A stretch of 64,000 nt of DNA from SIG603 sp963621245 (GTDB taxonomy: Bacteria > Bacillota > Clostridia > Oscillospirales > Acutalibacteraceae). Location: assembly GCA_963621245.1 (NCBI GenBank), contig CAVFCW010000005.1, forward strand, positions 62,001 through 126,000, written 5' to 3'. The translations under genes were made by a program, and so were the position numbers. The notes below the pieces were generated by a model that was not told the DNA's origin, searched no databases, and saw nothing but the letters and a program-made list of their open reading frames with translations. Below, in pieces: positions 1 through 7,440 of the stretch. The first letter of the stretch is position 1. Each line of letters starts with the position of its first letter.

Positions 1-700
1 ATCTTGTCGGGTTTGTGGAGTTACCTGTGATGGAAACGCCAACACCTTCGAGCTTCATGATAGCAACGCCTTCCGGAACGTTGTCAGCGCCGTAGCACTT
101 AACAGCAGCTCTCGGGCCGTTTGAATATGCCTTCTCATAAACAACCTTGACTTCCTCAGTCTTGTTGTCGAACTCTGTCTCAACATATGTGAAGCCGTTG
201 ATTCTGGAGATGATGAAAGCGGCGTCTTTTCCGAGACCGTTGAGGATAACGCGAAGAGGCTTTGTTCTAACCTTATTAGCGTTAAGAGCAATCTTAATTG
301 CGCCCTCAGCAGCAGCGAAAGACTCGTGACCTGCGAGGAATGCGAAGCACTCTGTCTCTTCTGAAAGGAGCATCTTGCCGAGGTTGCCGTGTCCGCGGCC
401 AACCTGACGGTTCTCAGCAACAGAACCGTTGATGCAGAATGCCTGAAGTCCGATACCGATTGCAGCAGCAGCGTCTGCAGCCTTTGTGGCACCTGACTTG
501 ATTGCAATAGCACAACCTACTGTGTAAGCCCACTTTGCATTCTCAAAGCAGATCGGCTGTGTCTCCTGAACGATTGTGTACGGATCGATTCCGGCCTCAT
601 CGCAGATTGCCTTGCACTCGTCGATAGAGGATATGCCGTATTCTTTTAAAACGCCGAGGATCTTAGCCTCACGTCTCTCGTATCCTTCAAATGTAGCCAT
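1..700 (-). CDS. GGGtGRT protein (3' end outside window)
   Basis: About 233 residues are visible, reading leftwards from ATG at 698-700; the C-terminus lies beyond the left edge. The start follows a strong GGAGG ribosome site at 711-715. The translation opens MATFEGYERREAKILGVLKE and continues through glycine- and alanine-rich segments including a GHESFAAAEGAIKIA stretch. This matches what I know of the GGGtGRT family, found in anaerobes beside a NifU-like protein. The biochemical role is not established. It lies 18 bp after the NifU-like gene and is probably co-transcribed with it. The visible end reads VSITGNSTNPTR, so the motif that names the family cannot be confirmed in full here. Confidence 0.85.
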   Translation of the reverse strand, partial: MATFEGYERREAKILGVLKEYGISSIDECKAICDEAGIDPYTIVQETQPICFENAKWAYTVGCAIAIKSGATKAADAAAAIGIGLQAFCINGSVAENRQVGRGHGNLGKMLLSEETECFAFLAGHESFAAAEGAIKIALNANKVRTKPLRVILNGLGKDAAFIISRINGFTYVETEFDNKTEEVKVVYEKAYSNGPRAAVKCYGADNVPEGVAIMKLEGVGVSITGNSTNPTR

Positions 701-718
701 TATTCTGCGCCTCCTTTA

Positions 719-1414
719 TTATTCCTTACGTGGGTCGATGTACTTTACAGCGTCTGCAAAGCGACCGTATGTACCCATGGACTTCTTGTAAGCCTCGTTC
801 GGCTCCATGCCCTGCTTGATGAAGTCAGTCATTTTGCCGAGGGAAACGAACTCATAGCCAATGACCTGATCATCCTCGTCAAGAGCCATTCTTGTGCAGT
901 AGCCTTCTGTCATCTCGAGGTAACGAACACCCTTCTCCATTGTGCCGTACATTGTACCGACCATGGATCTGTAACCTTTACCGAGGTCTTCCATGCCTGC
1001 GCCGATAACAAGACCGTCATCAGAGAAAGCGGACTGTGTACGACCGTAAACGATCTGGAGGAAGAGCTCACGCATAGCTGTGTTGATAGCGTCGCAGACG
1101 AGGTCTGTGTTGAGAGCTTCCATAACGGTCTTGCCGGGGAGGATCTCAGCAGCCATAGCAGCGGAGTGAGTCATACCGGAGCATCCTACAGTCTCGACGA
1201 GAGCCTCGTGAATGATGCCGTCCTTAACGTTGAGTGAGAGCTTGCAAGCGCCCTGCTGAGGTGCACACCAGCCTACACCGTGTGTGTAACCGGAAATATC
1301 TTTGATCTCCTTAGCGGCAATCCACTTGCCTTCTTCGGGAATCGGAGCCGGATCATGCTTCGGTCCCTTAGCAACAGTACACATGTTTGTTACTTCTTTA
1401 GAATAATTAATCAT
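719..1414 (-). CDS. NifU-like iron-sulfur scaffold partner of the GGGtGRT protein
   Basis: 231 residues with a start at 1414 behind an AAAGGAG site. Cysteines fall in GWCAPQQGAC (around residue 50), VGCSG (around 78) and LVCDA (around 105), the spacing typical of IscU/NifU N-domain-like scaffolds, followed by a helical region and an acidic/aromatic C-terminal part. The protein is longer than IscU (about 130 residues). Family knowledge pairs it with GGGtGRT in anaerobes; an Fe-S assembly or storage role is inferred from the fold only. First gene of a two-gene minus-strand operon with its own promoter at 1479-1507. Confidence 0.8.
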   Translation of the reverse strand: MINYSKEVTNMCTVAKGPKHDPAPIPEEGKWIAAKEIKDISGYTHGVGWCAPQQGACKLSLNVKDGIIHEALVETVGCSGMTHSAAMAAEILPGKTVMEALNTDLVCDAINTAMRELFLQIVYGRTQSAFSDDGLVIGAGMEDLGKGYRSMVGTMYGTMEKGVRYLEMTEGYCTRMALDEDDQVIGYEFVSLGKMTDFIKQGMEPNEAYKKSMGTYGRFADAVKYIDPRKE

Positions 1415-1478
1415 GTTGGTACTCCTTTCAGTTTGGTATTAAACCATATTAGTGCTTATAACATAACAACACGGTTAT

Positions 1479-1507
1479 ATTATACGGCAATAATCCCTTT
1501 TTTACAA
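1479..1507 (-). promoter_or_regulatory. Promoter of the NifU-like/GGGtGRT operon
   Basis: Minus-strand -35 TTGTAA (1502-1507), 17-bp spacer, -10 TATAAT (1479-1484). The start site would be near 1472, giving a leader of about 58 nt. The rest of 1415-1714 is AT-rich and holds only this promoter and the divergent one at 1679-1707. Confidence 0.75.
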
Positions 1508-1678
1508 GCGTTTTATTGCTTAAAATCGTTTGTATGCCTTGTTACAGGGGATAAAATTGTATAAAAAATCCGTTTTATGTACGAATTAAAGCCAAAATTT
1601 AAAATGTTAAAAGATAAATAATTATTAAATATCGGTAAAATTTACTGTCGCAACAATCTTTATGCATCTTTGTTTCAC

Positions 1679-1707
1679 TTGAATTTTCACTTGATTTACG
1701 CTACAAT
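1679..1707 (+). promoter_or_regulatory. Promoter of the HslV-like gene, giving a very short leader
   Basis: -35 TTGAAT (1679-1684), 17-bp spacer, -10 TACAAT (1702-1707). The expected start site is about 1714, only some 10 nt before ATG 1724, so the message would be close to leaderless. Confidence 0.6.
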
Positions 1708-1723
1708 CTAATCGGTGATAAAA

Positions 1724-2311
1724 ATGTCTTATGTATGTTTGATTTCTAATAAAAACGGTGCTTCAATTTCTGCCGACTCCAGACTTACGGCAAGAAAAGC
1801 ACATTTTGACCACGCTATGAAAGTTTTTTCGGCTGACGATTTGATTTTTGGCTTTGCCGGAGTTTATAAGAGCTCGGGAGAAGTGACCGCAAAGGCAGTT
1901 CGTGATATTCTCTTGGACAAAAGTACATCTGCAGAACACAGAATAGATAATGCCGTTTCGTATTTAAAGCTTCAGACAAAGGCAAACGGCACGAGCTGTT
2001 CGCTTCTCATTGCCGCCAAAGGGGAGAACGAGCCGATTGTTTGTTCTATCGATATTAAAAACGGTGCTCATACAAGCAAGAAATATAGTATCGGCAGAGA
2101 TACTGCTATTCAGAACGGCAGAAATTCCGATAAGCTTTTACCGCTTTGTGAATATTTGCCGTCAAAAGAAGATGACATATCTGCGCTCAATCTTCTCACA
2201 AGAAAAAGATGTGCCGAGGCTATTGCTTATGACAAGAAAATGAAAAAACTTCTCGGCAATTATCCCGATACGGTAGGCGGAAAGGTTAATACCGTGAGTA
2301 TTGAGTGGTAA
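1724..2311 (+). CDS. Orphan HslV/proteasome-beta-like Ntn hydrolase
   Basis: 195 residues from ATG 1724; a GTG at 1715 would add three residues. After Met removal the N-terminus is Ser, and numbering from it the sequence follows proteasome-beta/HslV landmarks: strand SYVCLISNKNG, the ADSR motif with Asp at position 17, Lys at 32 in HAMKVFSADD, then GFAG as in HslV. This fits an Ntn hydrolase with Ser in place of the usual catalytic Thr and supports the ATG 1724 start. The C-terminal half is less clear, and one segment (TKANGTSCSLLIAA) resembles a second strand pair. No HslU/ClpX-type ATPase is adjacent. It is monocistronic and followed by a tRNA. Function and substrate unknown; it could also be a peptidase or amidase of the same fold. 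Confidence 0.7.
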   Translation: MSYVCLISNKNGASISADSRLTARKAHFDHAMKVFSADDLIFGFAGVYKSSGEVTAKAVRDILLDKSTSAEHRIDNAVSYLKLQTKANGTSCSLLIAAKGENEPIVCSIDIKNGAHTSKKYSIGRDTAIQNGRNSDKLLPLCEYLPSKEDDISALNLLTRKRCAEAIAYDKKMKKLLGNYPDTVGGKVNTVSIEW

Positions 2312-2410
2312 AAATCGCTTCCTTCGAGATACAATATATAGCGCAAAACCAGTTGAAAAACACAACAAATTCCAAAATATAAACTTGTTGCCAAAAATTA
2401 AAAAAAGTTC

Positions 2411-2439
2411 TTGCATTTTATCATAAACTGTACTATAAT
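2411..2439 (+). promoter_or_regulatory. tRNA-Val promoter
   Basis: -35 TTGCAT (2411-2416), 17-bp spacer, -10 TATAAT (2434-2439). The start site would be about 2446, some 28 nt before the mature tRNA. Confidence 0.8.
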
Positions 2440-2473
2440 CAATACTGTTCTCAGGAACGAAACAAAATCAAAT

Positions 2474-2550
2474 GGACGCTTAGCTCAGCTGGCTAGAGCA
2501 CCTGCTTGACGTGCAGGGGGTCAGCGGTTCAAGTCCGTTAGCGTCCACCA
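2474..2550 (+). tRNA. tRNA-Val (anticodon GAC), CCA encoded
   Basis: A 77-nt cloverleaf. The acceptor stem GGACGCT/AGCGTCC pairs at all 7 positions. The anticodon arm CCTGC-TTGACGT-GCAGG has a 7-nt loop with GAC at positions 34-36, so it reads GUC/GUU valine codons. The T arm has loop TTCAAGT. The 3' CCA is encoded at 2548-2550. It is a single tRNA with its own promoter and terminator. The encoded CCA matters because the CCA-adding enzyme gene in this window is broken. Confidence 0.97.
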
Positions 2551-2551
2551 A

Positions 2552-2576
2552 GCCTCAGATTTTCTGAGGCTTTTTT
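2552..2576 (+). terminator. Rho-independent terminator of tRNA-Val
   Basis: Stem GCCTCAG (2552-2558) / CTGAGGC (2564-2570), 5-nt loop, then six T residues. Confidence 0.9.
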
Positions 2577-2599
2577 CTTTTTCTTGTTATAACAGTTCA

Positions 2600-2629
2600 G
2601 CGCCGTGCGAATTTTCACACGGCGCTTTT
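2600..2629. terminator. Hairpin between tRNA-Val and the convergent accessory gene
   Basis: Stem GCGCCGTG (2600-2607) / CACGGCGC (2618-2625) with a 10-nt loop. TTTTC follows on the plus strand, but the minus-strand side has no T run. It sits 5 bp past the stop of the minus-strand gene, so it may serve both strands weakly. Confidence 0.5.
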
Positions 2630-2630
2630 C

Positions 2631-3230
2631 TTATGCTTCCAAACGGATGTATTTTCTGACGGGATATTTTGTTACAGCAAGTTTATATTCTGCGTTTTTG
2701 TTAATCTCCTCTTCTGTTTTCATGCCGATCATAGGGAAAGCAAGCTTGAGACTTATTTCTTTTCCAGAAACTGTTGTGACGGAGGAGAGATAATCATCTA
2801 TTCTGTCGTCAGTGTCCATTAAAAGCTGAGGATCCATAACGGTCACAAAATCGCTGTTCTTTCCGACCAACATCCAGTCGCCAATCATCACTTTGCCGAT
2901 TTCATTGTTATCATTTAAGATAGAAACTGTCAGCTCCAATATGTAATTAAAGCTGCTTTGTGTGCTTATAGAGGAGTTTCCAAGCTTATATTTGCTCACA
3001 TAATCTTCTTTTGAGATAAGCTCGAAATCTGTAACCTTTACGCTGTAACCGTCGGTTGATTCGCTGCTGTCTCGGAAAAAGCTTCCGTTCAGTTCTACCC
3101 ACTCGTTCACTTTGTAGTATTCGGTTTGCGGTTTCACGGCGGTAATATTAACATATGCGATTCTTACTGCAGCCAAAATCAAAATTAAACCAAGAAAAAC
3201 AGCTCCAAATCTGATTGCTTTAGTTTTCAT
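2631..3230 (-). CDS. Membrane-anchored accessory protein of the ABC cassette
   Basis: 199 residues with an N-terminal signal anchor (residues about 8-28, FGAVFLGLILILAAVRIAYV) and an extracytoplasmic domain rich in beta-strand pattern (YSVKVTDFEL, ILELTVSILNDNNE). It resembles the DUF5028 type of Firmicute surface proteins, but I cannot confirm this without a profile search. Its start overlaps the 3' end of the ATPase gene by 11 bp, so it belongs to the same operon. The strand pattern recalls that of the protein at 5611-6450, suggesting two diverged copies of one fold. Function unknown; sensing, immunity or assembly with the exporter are possible. Confidence 0.6.
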   Translation of the reverse strand: MKTKAIRFGAVFLGLILILAAVRIAYVNITAVKPQTEYYKVNEWVELNGSFFRDSSESTDGYSVKVTDFELISKEDYVSKYKLGNSSISTQSSFNYILELTVSILNDNNEIGKVMIGDWMLVGKNSDFVTVMDPQLLMDTDDRIDDYLSSVTTVSGKEISLKLAFPMIGMKTEEEINKNAEYKLAVTKYPVRKYIRLEA

Positions 3231-3858
3231 TTTCGGTTATCCTGCCTTCCTCAATGAAATAAATCTTGTCGGAAAGCTCTTTGAGAACGGAATAATCGTG
3301 GCACGTGAGAATTATTAGTGCTCCTCGCTCTTTTTCACGCTTCAGTATGCGTTTTACAATTTCAACACCTTTTGCGTCAAGCGCATTTGTCGGCTCATCA
3401 ATCAAAATAATGTTCGGATGTTCAAGCACTGCGCCGGCTATTCCGAGACGCTGTTTCATACCGAGGGAGAAATATTTGAATTTCTTGTTTCCTGGATCAC
3501 TTAAATTAACCTCTTGCAGTAATTCGAGAATTTCTTCGTCGGAAATCTTATTTTTGATTGATGCAAGAAATTTCAGATTATCAAATGCCGAATAATTATC
3601 GAGAAAGCTGGGGGAGTCGATTAAAATTCCTATGCTCTCGGGAAAATCCATATCCTTTTTGAGAACTTTGCCGTCGATAATGACTTTACCCAAGTTTGGC
3701 CTAATGAGTCCGCAAATGGTTCTCATAAGCATGGTTTTACCGGAACCGTTTATACCTTTTAAACCAGTTATTTCACCTGAGTTAAACTCGAGATTTATGT
3801 TATCGAGTATTTTAACGCCGTTTATTGTTTTGCTAACGTTTTCTACTTTAATATTCAT
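3220..3858 (-). CDS. ABC transporter ATP-binding protein (ABC-2/exporter type)
   Basis: 212 residues, one nucleotide-binding domain. Walker A is GINGSGKT (about residues 36-43), the signature is YFSLGMKQR (about 130) in place of canonical LSGGQ, as often seen in bacteriocin or antibiotic exporters, and Walker B is IILIDEPTNALD (about 151-162), followed by a switch-region His in LTCHDYS. It lacks the long C-terminal domain of antibiotic-resistance ATPases. It is encoded between two ABC-2 permeases and an anchored accessory protein. It would power export or peptide resistance; the substrate is unknown. Confidence 0.9.
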   Translation of the reverse strand: MNIKVENVSKTINGVKILDNINLEFNSGEITGLKGINGSGKTMLMRTICGLIRPNLGKVIIDGKVLKKDMDFPESIGILIDSPSFLDNYSAFDNLKFLASIKNKISDEEILELLQEVNLSDPGNKKFKYFSLGMKQRLGIAGAVLEHPNIILIDEPTNALDAKGVEIVKRILKREKERGALIILTCHDYSVLKELSDKIYFIEEGRITENEN

Positions 3859-3871
3859 TATGTTTTAATGT

Positions 3872-4753
3872 TTACCTCGCCTTGTTGAGAATATCAGTGT
3901 GGCGCAAATAGAAGTATCCTACAAGAATTGACACCAAAGATATCCAAGCGATTATCAAAAGCTCTGTGAATGGATTAAGTCCGATTACCGATAGACTTTC
4001 GCTTCTCGCAATCATGCTTATGTTTGGGAAAAGAAATATGTTTTGCGTGTAAGCGCTTGCAAGAATGAATGCCGTTGTAATGAGGTAGCTTGCCAAACGG
4101 GAGCTTATTACCGAAAGAGTAAGCTGGAACACACAAAGGCCTATTCCGACAGGAATTTGCATAAGGAGGGTAGGCACGATGTTCCAAGGCTCTTCTGTAA
4201 GGTAATCGAGAATATCAAAACGATAATAGGGATAATATGTGCCTATGTTAAGGCTCGGTTTTGCTCCGAATAAAATTGCCGTTATTGAGTAAAAAGAGAT
4301 TGCAACTGTAAAATAGAGCACCACATTAGCGATAATCCAAACACATTTTGAAAGCCACCAATCGGAGAGTTTGCCGGAAAGTACGATCACATTTTTTCCG
4401 AAACCCATCAAATCTTCGTATGGGTACTGTAAAGTAATTAACAAAAGCACAAGGAACACAAGCGCCCAAACGCTCGGGAAGCTGAATGCTACCATATTGT
4501 TGACTACGCCGCTTTCATCAAGAAATTTGATGAAGTTGTTGCCGGCAGAAGATCCGCCGAAAAGATAACAGAAGTAGTCGCCGAGGGTAATTTCCGATTT
4601 GATTGGGCAAGGCTCCATTCTGAGTACCGCATCAAAATCGACCTTTGCAAACAACGCAATCAAAGAGAAAAGCAAGGCGACAAAGATGAAGACTTTATAT
4701 CGTTTAAAAAGTCCGTTTTTGAGGTCGCATCGAACCATGTTAAAAAACATCAT
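3872..4753 (-). CDS. ABC-2-type permease subunit
   Basis: 293 residues with about six hydrophobic segments: an N-terminal helix (VFIFVALLFSLIALFA), a cluster around residues 85-110, 140-165, 200-225 and 225-245, and a C-terminal helix ending YFYLRHTDILNKAR. A large external loop (about residues 40-75) precedes helix 2. No enzymatic motif. It overlaps the next permease gene by 14 bp and sits 13 bp before the ATPase gene. With that neighbour it probably forms the membrane heterodimer of an exporter. Confidence 0.75.
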   Translation of the reverse strand: MMFFNMVRCDLKNGLFKRYKVFIFVALLFSLIALFAKVDFDAVLRMEPCPIKSEITLGDYFCYLFGGSSAGNNFIKFLDESGVVNNMVAFSFPSVWALVFLVLLLITLQYPYEDLMGFGKNVIVLSGKLSDWWLSKCVWIIANVVLYFTVAISFYSITAILFGAKPSLNIGTYYPYYRFDILDYLTEEPWNIVPTLLMQIPVGIGLCVFQLTLSVISSRLASYLITTAFILASAYTQNIFLFPNISMIARSESLSVIGLNPFTELLIIAWISLVSILVGYFYLRHTDILNKAR

Positions 4754-5609
4754 CGTTTCTACCTCTCAAATATACAGTGCTCAAAGTAAGTATCAACAAT
4801 GTGATTAAAATGAAAATTACTATGACTATGTTGCCGTTGGAGTTGCCTCTTAGAAAATAAAAAGGGGAGAGATCCAAAGCTATTCTGTTGGCAAAAAGAG
4901 CGTCGAAAAAACTCTTTTCGAAGAATAGTGAGACATATGGGATGATTGTTGCCGCAAATTTATTGTGAACAAAAAGGGATATGCTCATGATTAAATCAGC
5001 CCACAAGCCGCAGAAAACTCCGGGCAAAAGTGTGAATATCACAACGAACAAGAACGGTTTTGAATAAAAAACACTCGCCAAATATCTTCCAAAGTACTGA
5101 CTGCTGTAAATTTGATCTAAAGGATCGGGTGTATAAGCGGGAACATAACAAGCCGTTATGATTATATTCACTATAAGTGGAACGACGGCAATCAAAAAGC
5201 CCGAGAAAAATGTAACGATATATTTTGCTAAGTAATATCTCGTTTGCCCCTTTTTAATTGACATTTGTCTGAGATAGCCGCTTCTTGTTTCGTCAAGAAG
5301 TGTAAGGCTGAACGGCAGGCAAGCCGCAAGCGGAAGAATATAATAGAAAATCACCGTGAAAAAGAGGTCACCTGTGATTGAACCGATCCAAATATTGTAA
5401 AGCGAAAAATCGAAAGCCAAAGTAGCTTCAGTGAAATAACCGTTTGCATCCGTTTGACCGTATTCATAAATGCTTTTGATTAATTGAGCGGTGTTTCTTC
5501 CACGGGTTATGCCAACTACGGCTGTTATAGAAGTTAAAATTGCCACGATAATCCAGAAGCTCTTTGTTCGAAAGAGCTTCCGGGATTCAAGCTTGATTGT
5601 ATCAAACAT
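4740..5609 (-). CDS. ABC-2-type permease subunit
   Basis: 289 residues, polytopic. Helix 1 (SFWIIVAILTSITAVVGI) is followed by an external loop, then a pair of segments including DLFFTVIFYYILPLAACLPF and a cytoplasmic ETRSGYLRQMSIKKGQTRYY stretch typical of ABC-2 membrane proteins before the next helix. Further helices cover about residues 130-160, 185-215 and 255-280. Its 3' end overlaps the next permease gene by 14 bp; upstream, the anchored Ser-rich protein ends 1 bp before its start. Partner of the permease at 3872-4753. Confidence 0.75.
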   Translation of the reverse strand: MFDTIKLESRKLFRTKSFWIIVAILTSITAVVGITRGRNTAQLIKSIYEYGQTDANGYFTEATLAFDFSLYNIWIGSITGDLFFTVIFYYILPLAACLPFSLTLLDETRSGYLRQMSIKKGQTRYYLAKYIVTFFSGFLIAVVPLIVNIIITACYVPAYTPDPLDQIYSSQYFGRYLASVFYSKPFLFVVIFTLLPGVFCGLWADLIMSISLFVHNKFAATIIPYVSLFFEKSFFDALFANRIALDLSPFYFLRGNSNGNIVIVIFILITLLILTLSTVYLRGRNDDVF

Positions 5610-5610
5610 A

Positions 5611-6450
5611 TCAGTTATTAACCTCTAAGTTATTGAGATCAATTCCAAAGGAGTGGCAGTAGGAGTAGGTAACCAAGCCTAAATATAAGCTGTCAAGAGG
5701 CATCTCGTCTGGAAGTACATAGTAACAAAGGGTAACGTCCATGGATTCTCCCTCATTAATATTGAACGAGAAATAGTCGTCTCCGTCTGAATGTGCGCTG
5801 AAGTAAGCCAAATAGCCGCTGTTTACCTTCCAGTCTGCAGAACTTTTGTCTCCTATAAAGTCTTCGGAATAGAATTCATCTTTTGAACTGAATTTAAAAA
5901 TATCGGAATAGAATGTATCTCCGTAGTTGGAAGTTGCATTGATGTTGTTAACGGTCATGTTAATTACTAACGGTTTATATCCGTCGCTTACATAATCATT
6001 GTAATCATAAGCGGTTTCGGCGGAATCTATTCCGGTGGATTCAAAATCGTTATATAAGACTGCGCTGTTAACTTTAAAGGTCATTTTGCCTGTCCAGTAA
6101 CCAAAAGCCTCCTTGTTCGTAGGCGGTTTGTCACCTTGCTCACGTGGAGCCAGCAAATCGACGGGCAATTCTTCGCCCATTTTTCGTATGATTGGTGCGG
6201 TTCCGTCAAAGGCATCACCAGAACCAAAGGAATCATCATTTGACTCAGTAGAAGTTTCGGCTACGCTGCTTGCTGTGGTTTCGGAAACAGTGCTTGCATC
6301 TGCGTTTTCTGCTATGCTTGTTTCTTCGATTTCTGAGCTTGCCGATTGATTGATTATATCAGTTGAATTCGATTTGATTAAAACAAATCCTATTGTCGCA
6401 CTTAAAAGGATAACCGCAAAAATCAGTATAGTTATAGTTTTTGATCTCAT
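5611..6450 (-). CDS. Signal-anchored surface protein with Ser/Thr/Glu-rich linker
   Basis: 279 residues. Helix at residues 5-25, then a low-complexity linker (about 30-75) rich in S, T, E and A, then an extracytoplasmic domain with strands such as TGKMTFKVNSAVLY and PLVINMTVNNIN and many acidic and aromatic residues. No Cys lipobox. Start behind CGGAGG. Its architecture matches the accessory protein at the other end of the operon, so the two may act together outside the membrane, for example in recognising the secreted protein encoded upstream. No known function. Confidence 0.6.
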   Translation of the reverse strand: MRSKTITILIFAVILLSATIGFVLIKSNSTDIINQSASSEIEETSIAENADASTVSETTASSVAETSTESNDDSFGSGDAFDGTAPIIRKMGEELPVDLLAPREQGDKPPTNKEAFGYWTGKMTFKVNSAVLYNDFESTGIDSAETAYDYNDYVSDGYKPLVINMTVNNINATSNYGDTFYSDIFKFSSKDEFYSEDFIGDKSSADWKVNSGYLAYFSAHSDGDDYFSFNINEGESMDVTLCYYVLPDEMPLDSLYLGLVTYSYCHSFGIDLNNLEVNN

Positions 6451-6528
6451 AAAAACCTCCGTTAATGTCTGTTAATAGAAAGCTCATTGCCATATTAGGA
6501 TGACACTGAGCACTTATACATAACTGAC

Positions 6529-6572
6529 TCACAACTAAAAAATAAAAAGGAACAGGTTTATCTAGATAAATC
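6529..6572 (-). terminator. AT-rich palindrome with T tract after the secreted-protein gene (possible attenuator)
   Basis: A perfect 14-bp palindrome, TTTATCTAGATAAA, at 6557-6570. On the minus strand it is followed after about 6 nt by runs of T (complement of 6529-6545). The stem is weak. Its position, 30-75 bp past the stop of the small secreted protein, suggests partial termination that would keep that protein more abundant than the transporter; a regulator site is the alternative. Confidence 0.4.
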
Positions 6573-6603
6573 TTTTCAAATCTCTTTTCAAGAAAAACAA
6601 AAA

Positions 6604-7053
6604 TTACCAATTGAGTCTTGCAGAACCGTCTTCCGCGTAATCTTCGCTCCAATTTAACATAACATCACCCCAAGAATAATGACTTTCGGGATAATATGTT
6701 CTCAAGCCGGCATATTTGCCTGCAGCCTTAGTCGTGTTATGCTTAATTGTTTTTCCTCCATAAGTAGTAATCAAAAAGTAAGAGGAAGAAGAGTTACGAA
6801 TAGATGAGCTTGAGCCGATTGTAGTTTTAATGTAAAAACCGTTAACAGGCATTGAGTGGTCTCTTACACTGAAATAAGTGGCAGAGTTGTTACCTTTCTT
6901 ATATGTTTCAGGGGAATCAAAATATCTCTGACCTGTAGTCCATTTGAATGTATGAACATGGTCATTTGTAGCCGCACTTGCCGGTAAAGCAAGCACTAAT
7001 GTCAATAAAATGACAGTGCAGAAAGTTAACATGATTTTTTTAAAAATCTTCAT
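6604..7053 (-). CDS. Small secreted protein, candidate substrate of the ABC cassette
   Basis: 149 residues. Classical signal peptide: KIFKK, a hydrophobic core (residues about 8-24), and an ASA-A cleavage site near residue 28. The mature part of about 121 residues is Cys-free and rich in aromatic, Ser, Thr and Gly residues (TTIGSSSSIRNSSSSYF, LRTYYPESHYSW) and ends in LNW. This composition and the genetic setting recall lactococcin-972-type secreted proteins, but I see no decisive motif. First gene of the minus-strand operon, with a strong promoter (7220-7248) and a leader of about 160 nt. Alternatives: a cell-surface adhesin fragment or the ligand of a sensing system. Confidence 0.65.
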   Translation of the reverse strand: MKIFKKIMLTFCTVILLTLVLALPASAATNDHVHTFKWTTGQRYFDSPETYKKGNNSATYFSVRDHSMPVNGFYIKTTIGSSSSIRNSSSSYFLITTYGGKTIKHNTTKAAGKYAGLRTYYPESHYSWGDVMLNWSEDYAEDGSARLNW

Positions 7054-7172
7054 GTCTTGTCTCCTTCAATTTTTATCTCATAAAAATAGTGGTTTCAAAG
7101 TTCCTTTTTCAATAATTATCAGTGTAAGTCATTAAGCATCATTGCTCTGTATAAAGCATCGCCTCAATAGTC

Positions 7173-7218
7173 AATTTGCACTAAAATTTTTACCAATGTG
7201 AGCGTTTTTGTGCAAATT
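7173..7218. repeat. 9-bp inverted repeat in the leader of the secreted-protein gene
   Basis: AATTTGCAC (7173-7181) and GTGCAAATT (7210-7218) flank 28 bp, just downstream of the -10 box. It could be a two-site operator or the base of a leader hairpin. Confidence 0.5.
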
Positions 7219-7219
7219 T

Positions 7220-7248
7220 ATAATATCACACGCAAAAGGGCTTGTCAA
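7220..7248 (-). promoter_or_regulatory. Promoter of the secreted-protein/ABC cassette
   Basis: Minus-strand -35 TTGACA (7243-7248), 17-bp spacer, -10 TATTAT (7220-7225); near consensus, start about 7213. Confidence 0.85.
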
Positions 7249-7318
7249 GGTGGTTTATTGTTAAGTTTAGGTTAAATTCGTGTAAGTTTTGAGTAAAGAA
7301 AACAGATAACATAAATTG

Positions 7319-7347
7319 TTGAATACTGAAGAAGTTAGCTGTATAAT
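7319..7347 (+). promoter_or_regulatory. Promoter of the sugar-type ABC importer operon
   Basis: -35 TTGAAT (7319-7324), 17-bp spacer, -10 TATAAT (7342-7347). The leader is about 87 nt and contains a small hairpin, CGGAGA-GT-TCTCCG, at about 7404-7417. Confidence 0.85.
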
Positions 7348-7440
7348 TTATATGTTATTAGAGCTATGCTTTAAACTTGCCGTTTTGCGCCAATCAAGTA
7401 AAGCGGAGAGTTCTCCGATTAAAATAAGGAAAGTATGATT

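Noticed and set aside
2600..2629. Terminator of the minus-strand accessory gene
   Set aside because: Kept only as a weak two-sided hairpin: no T run follows it on the minus strand.
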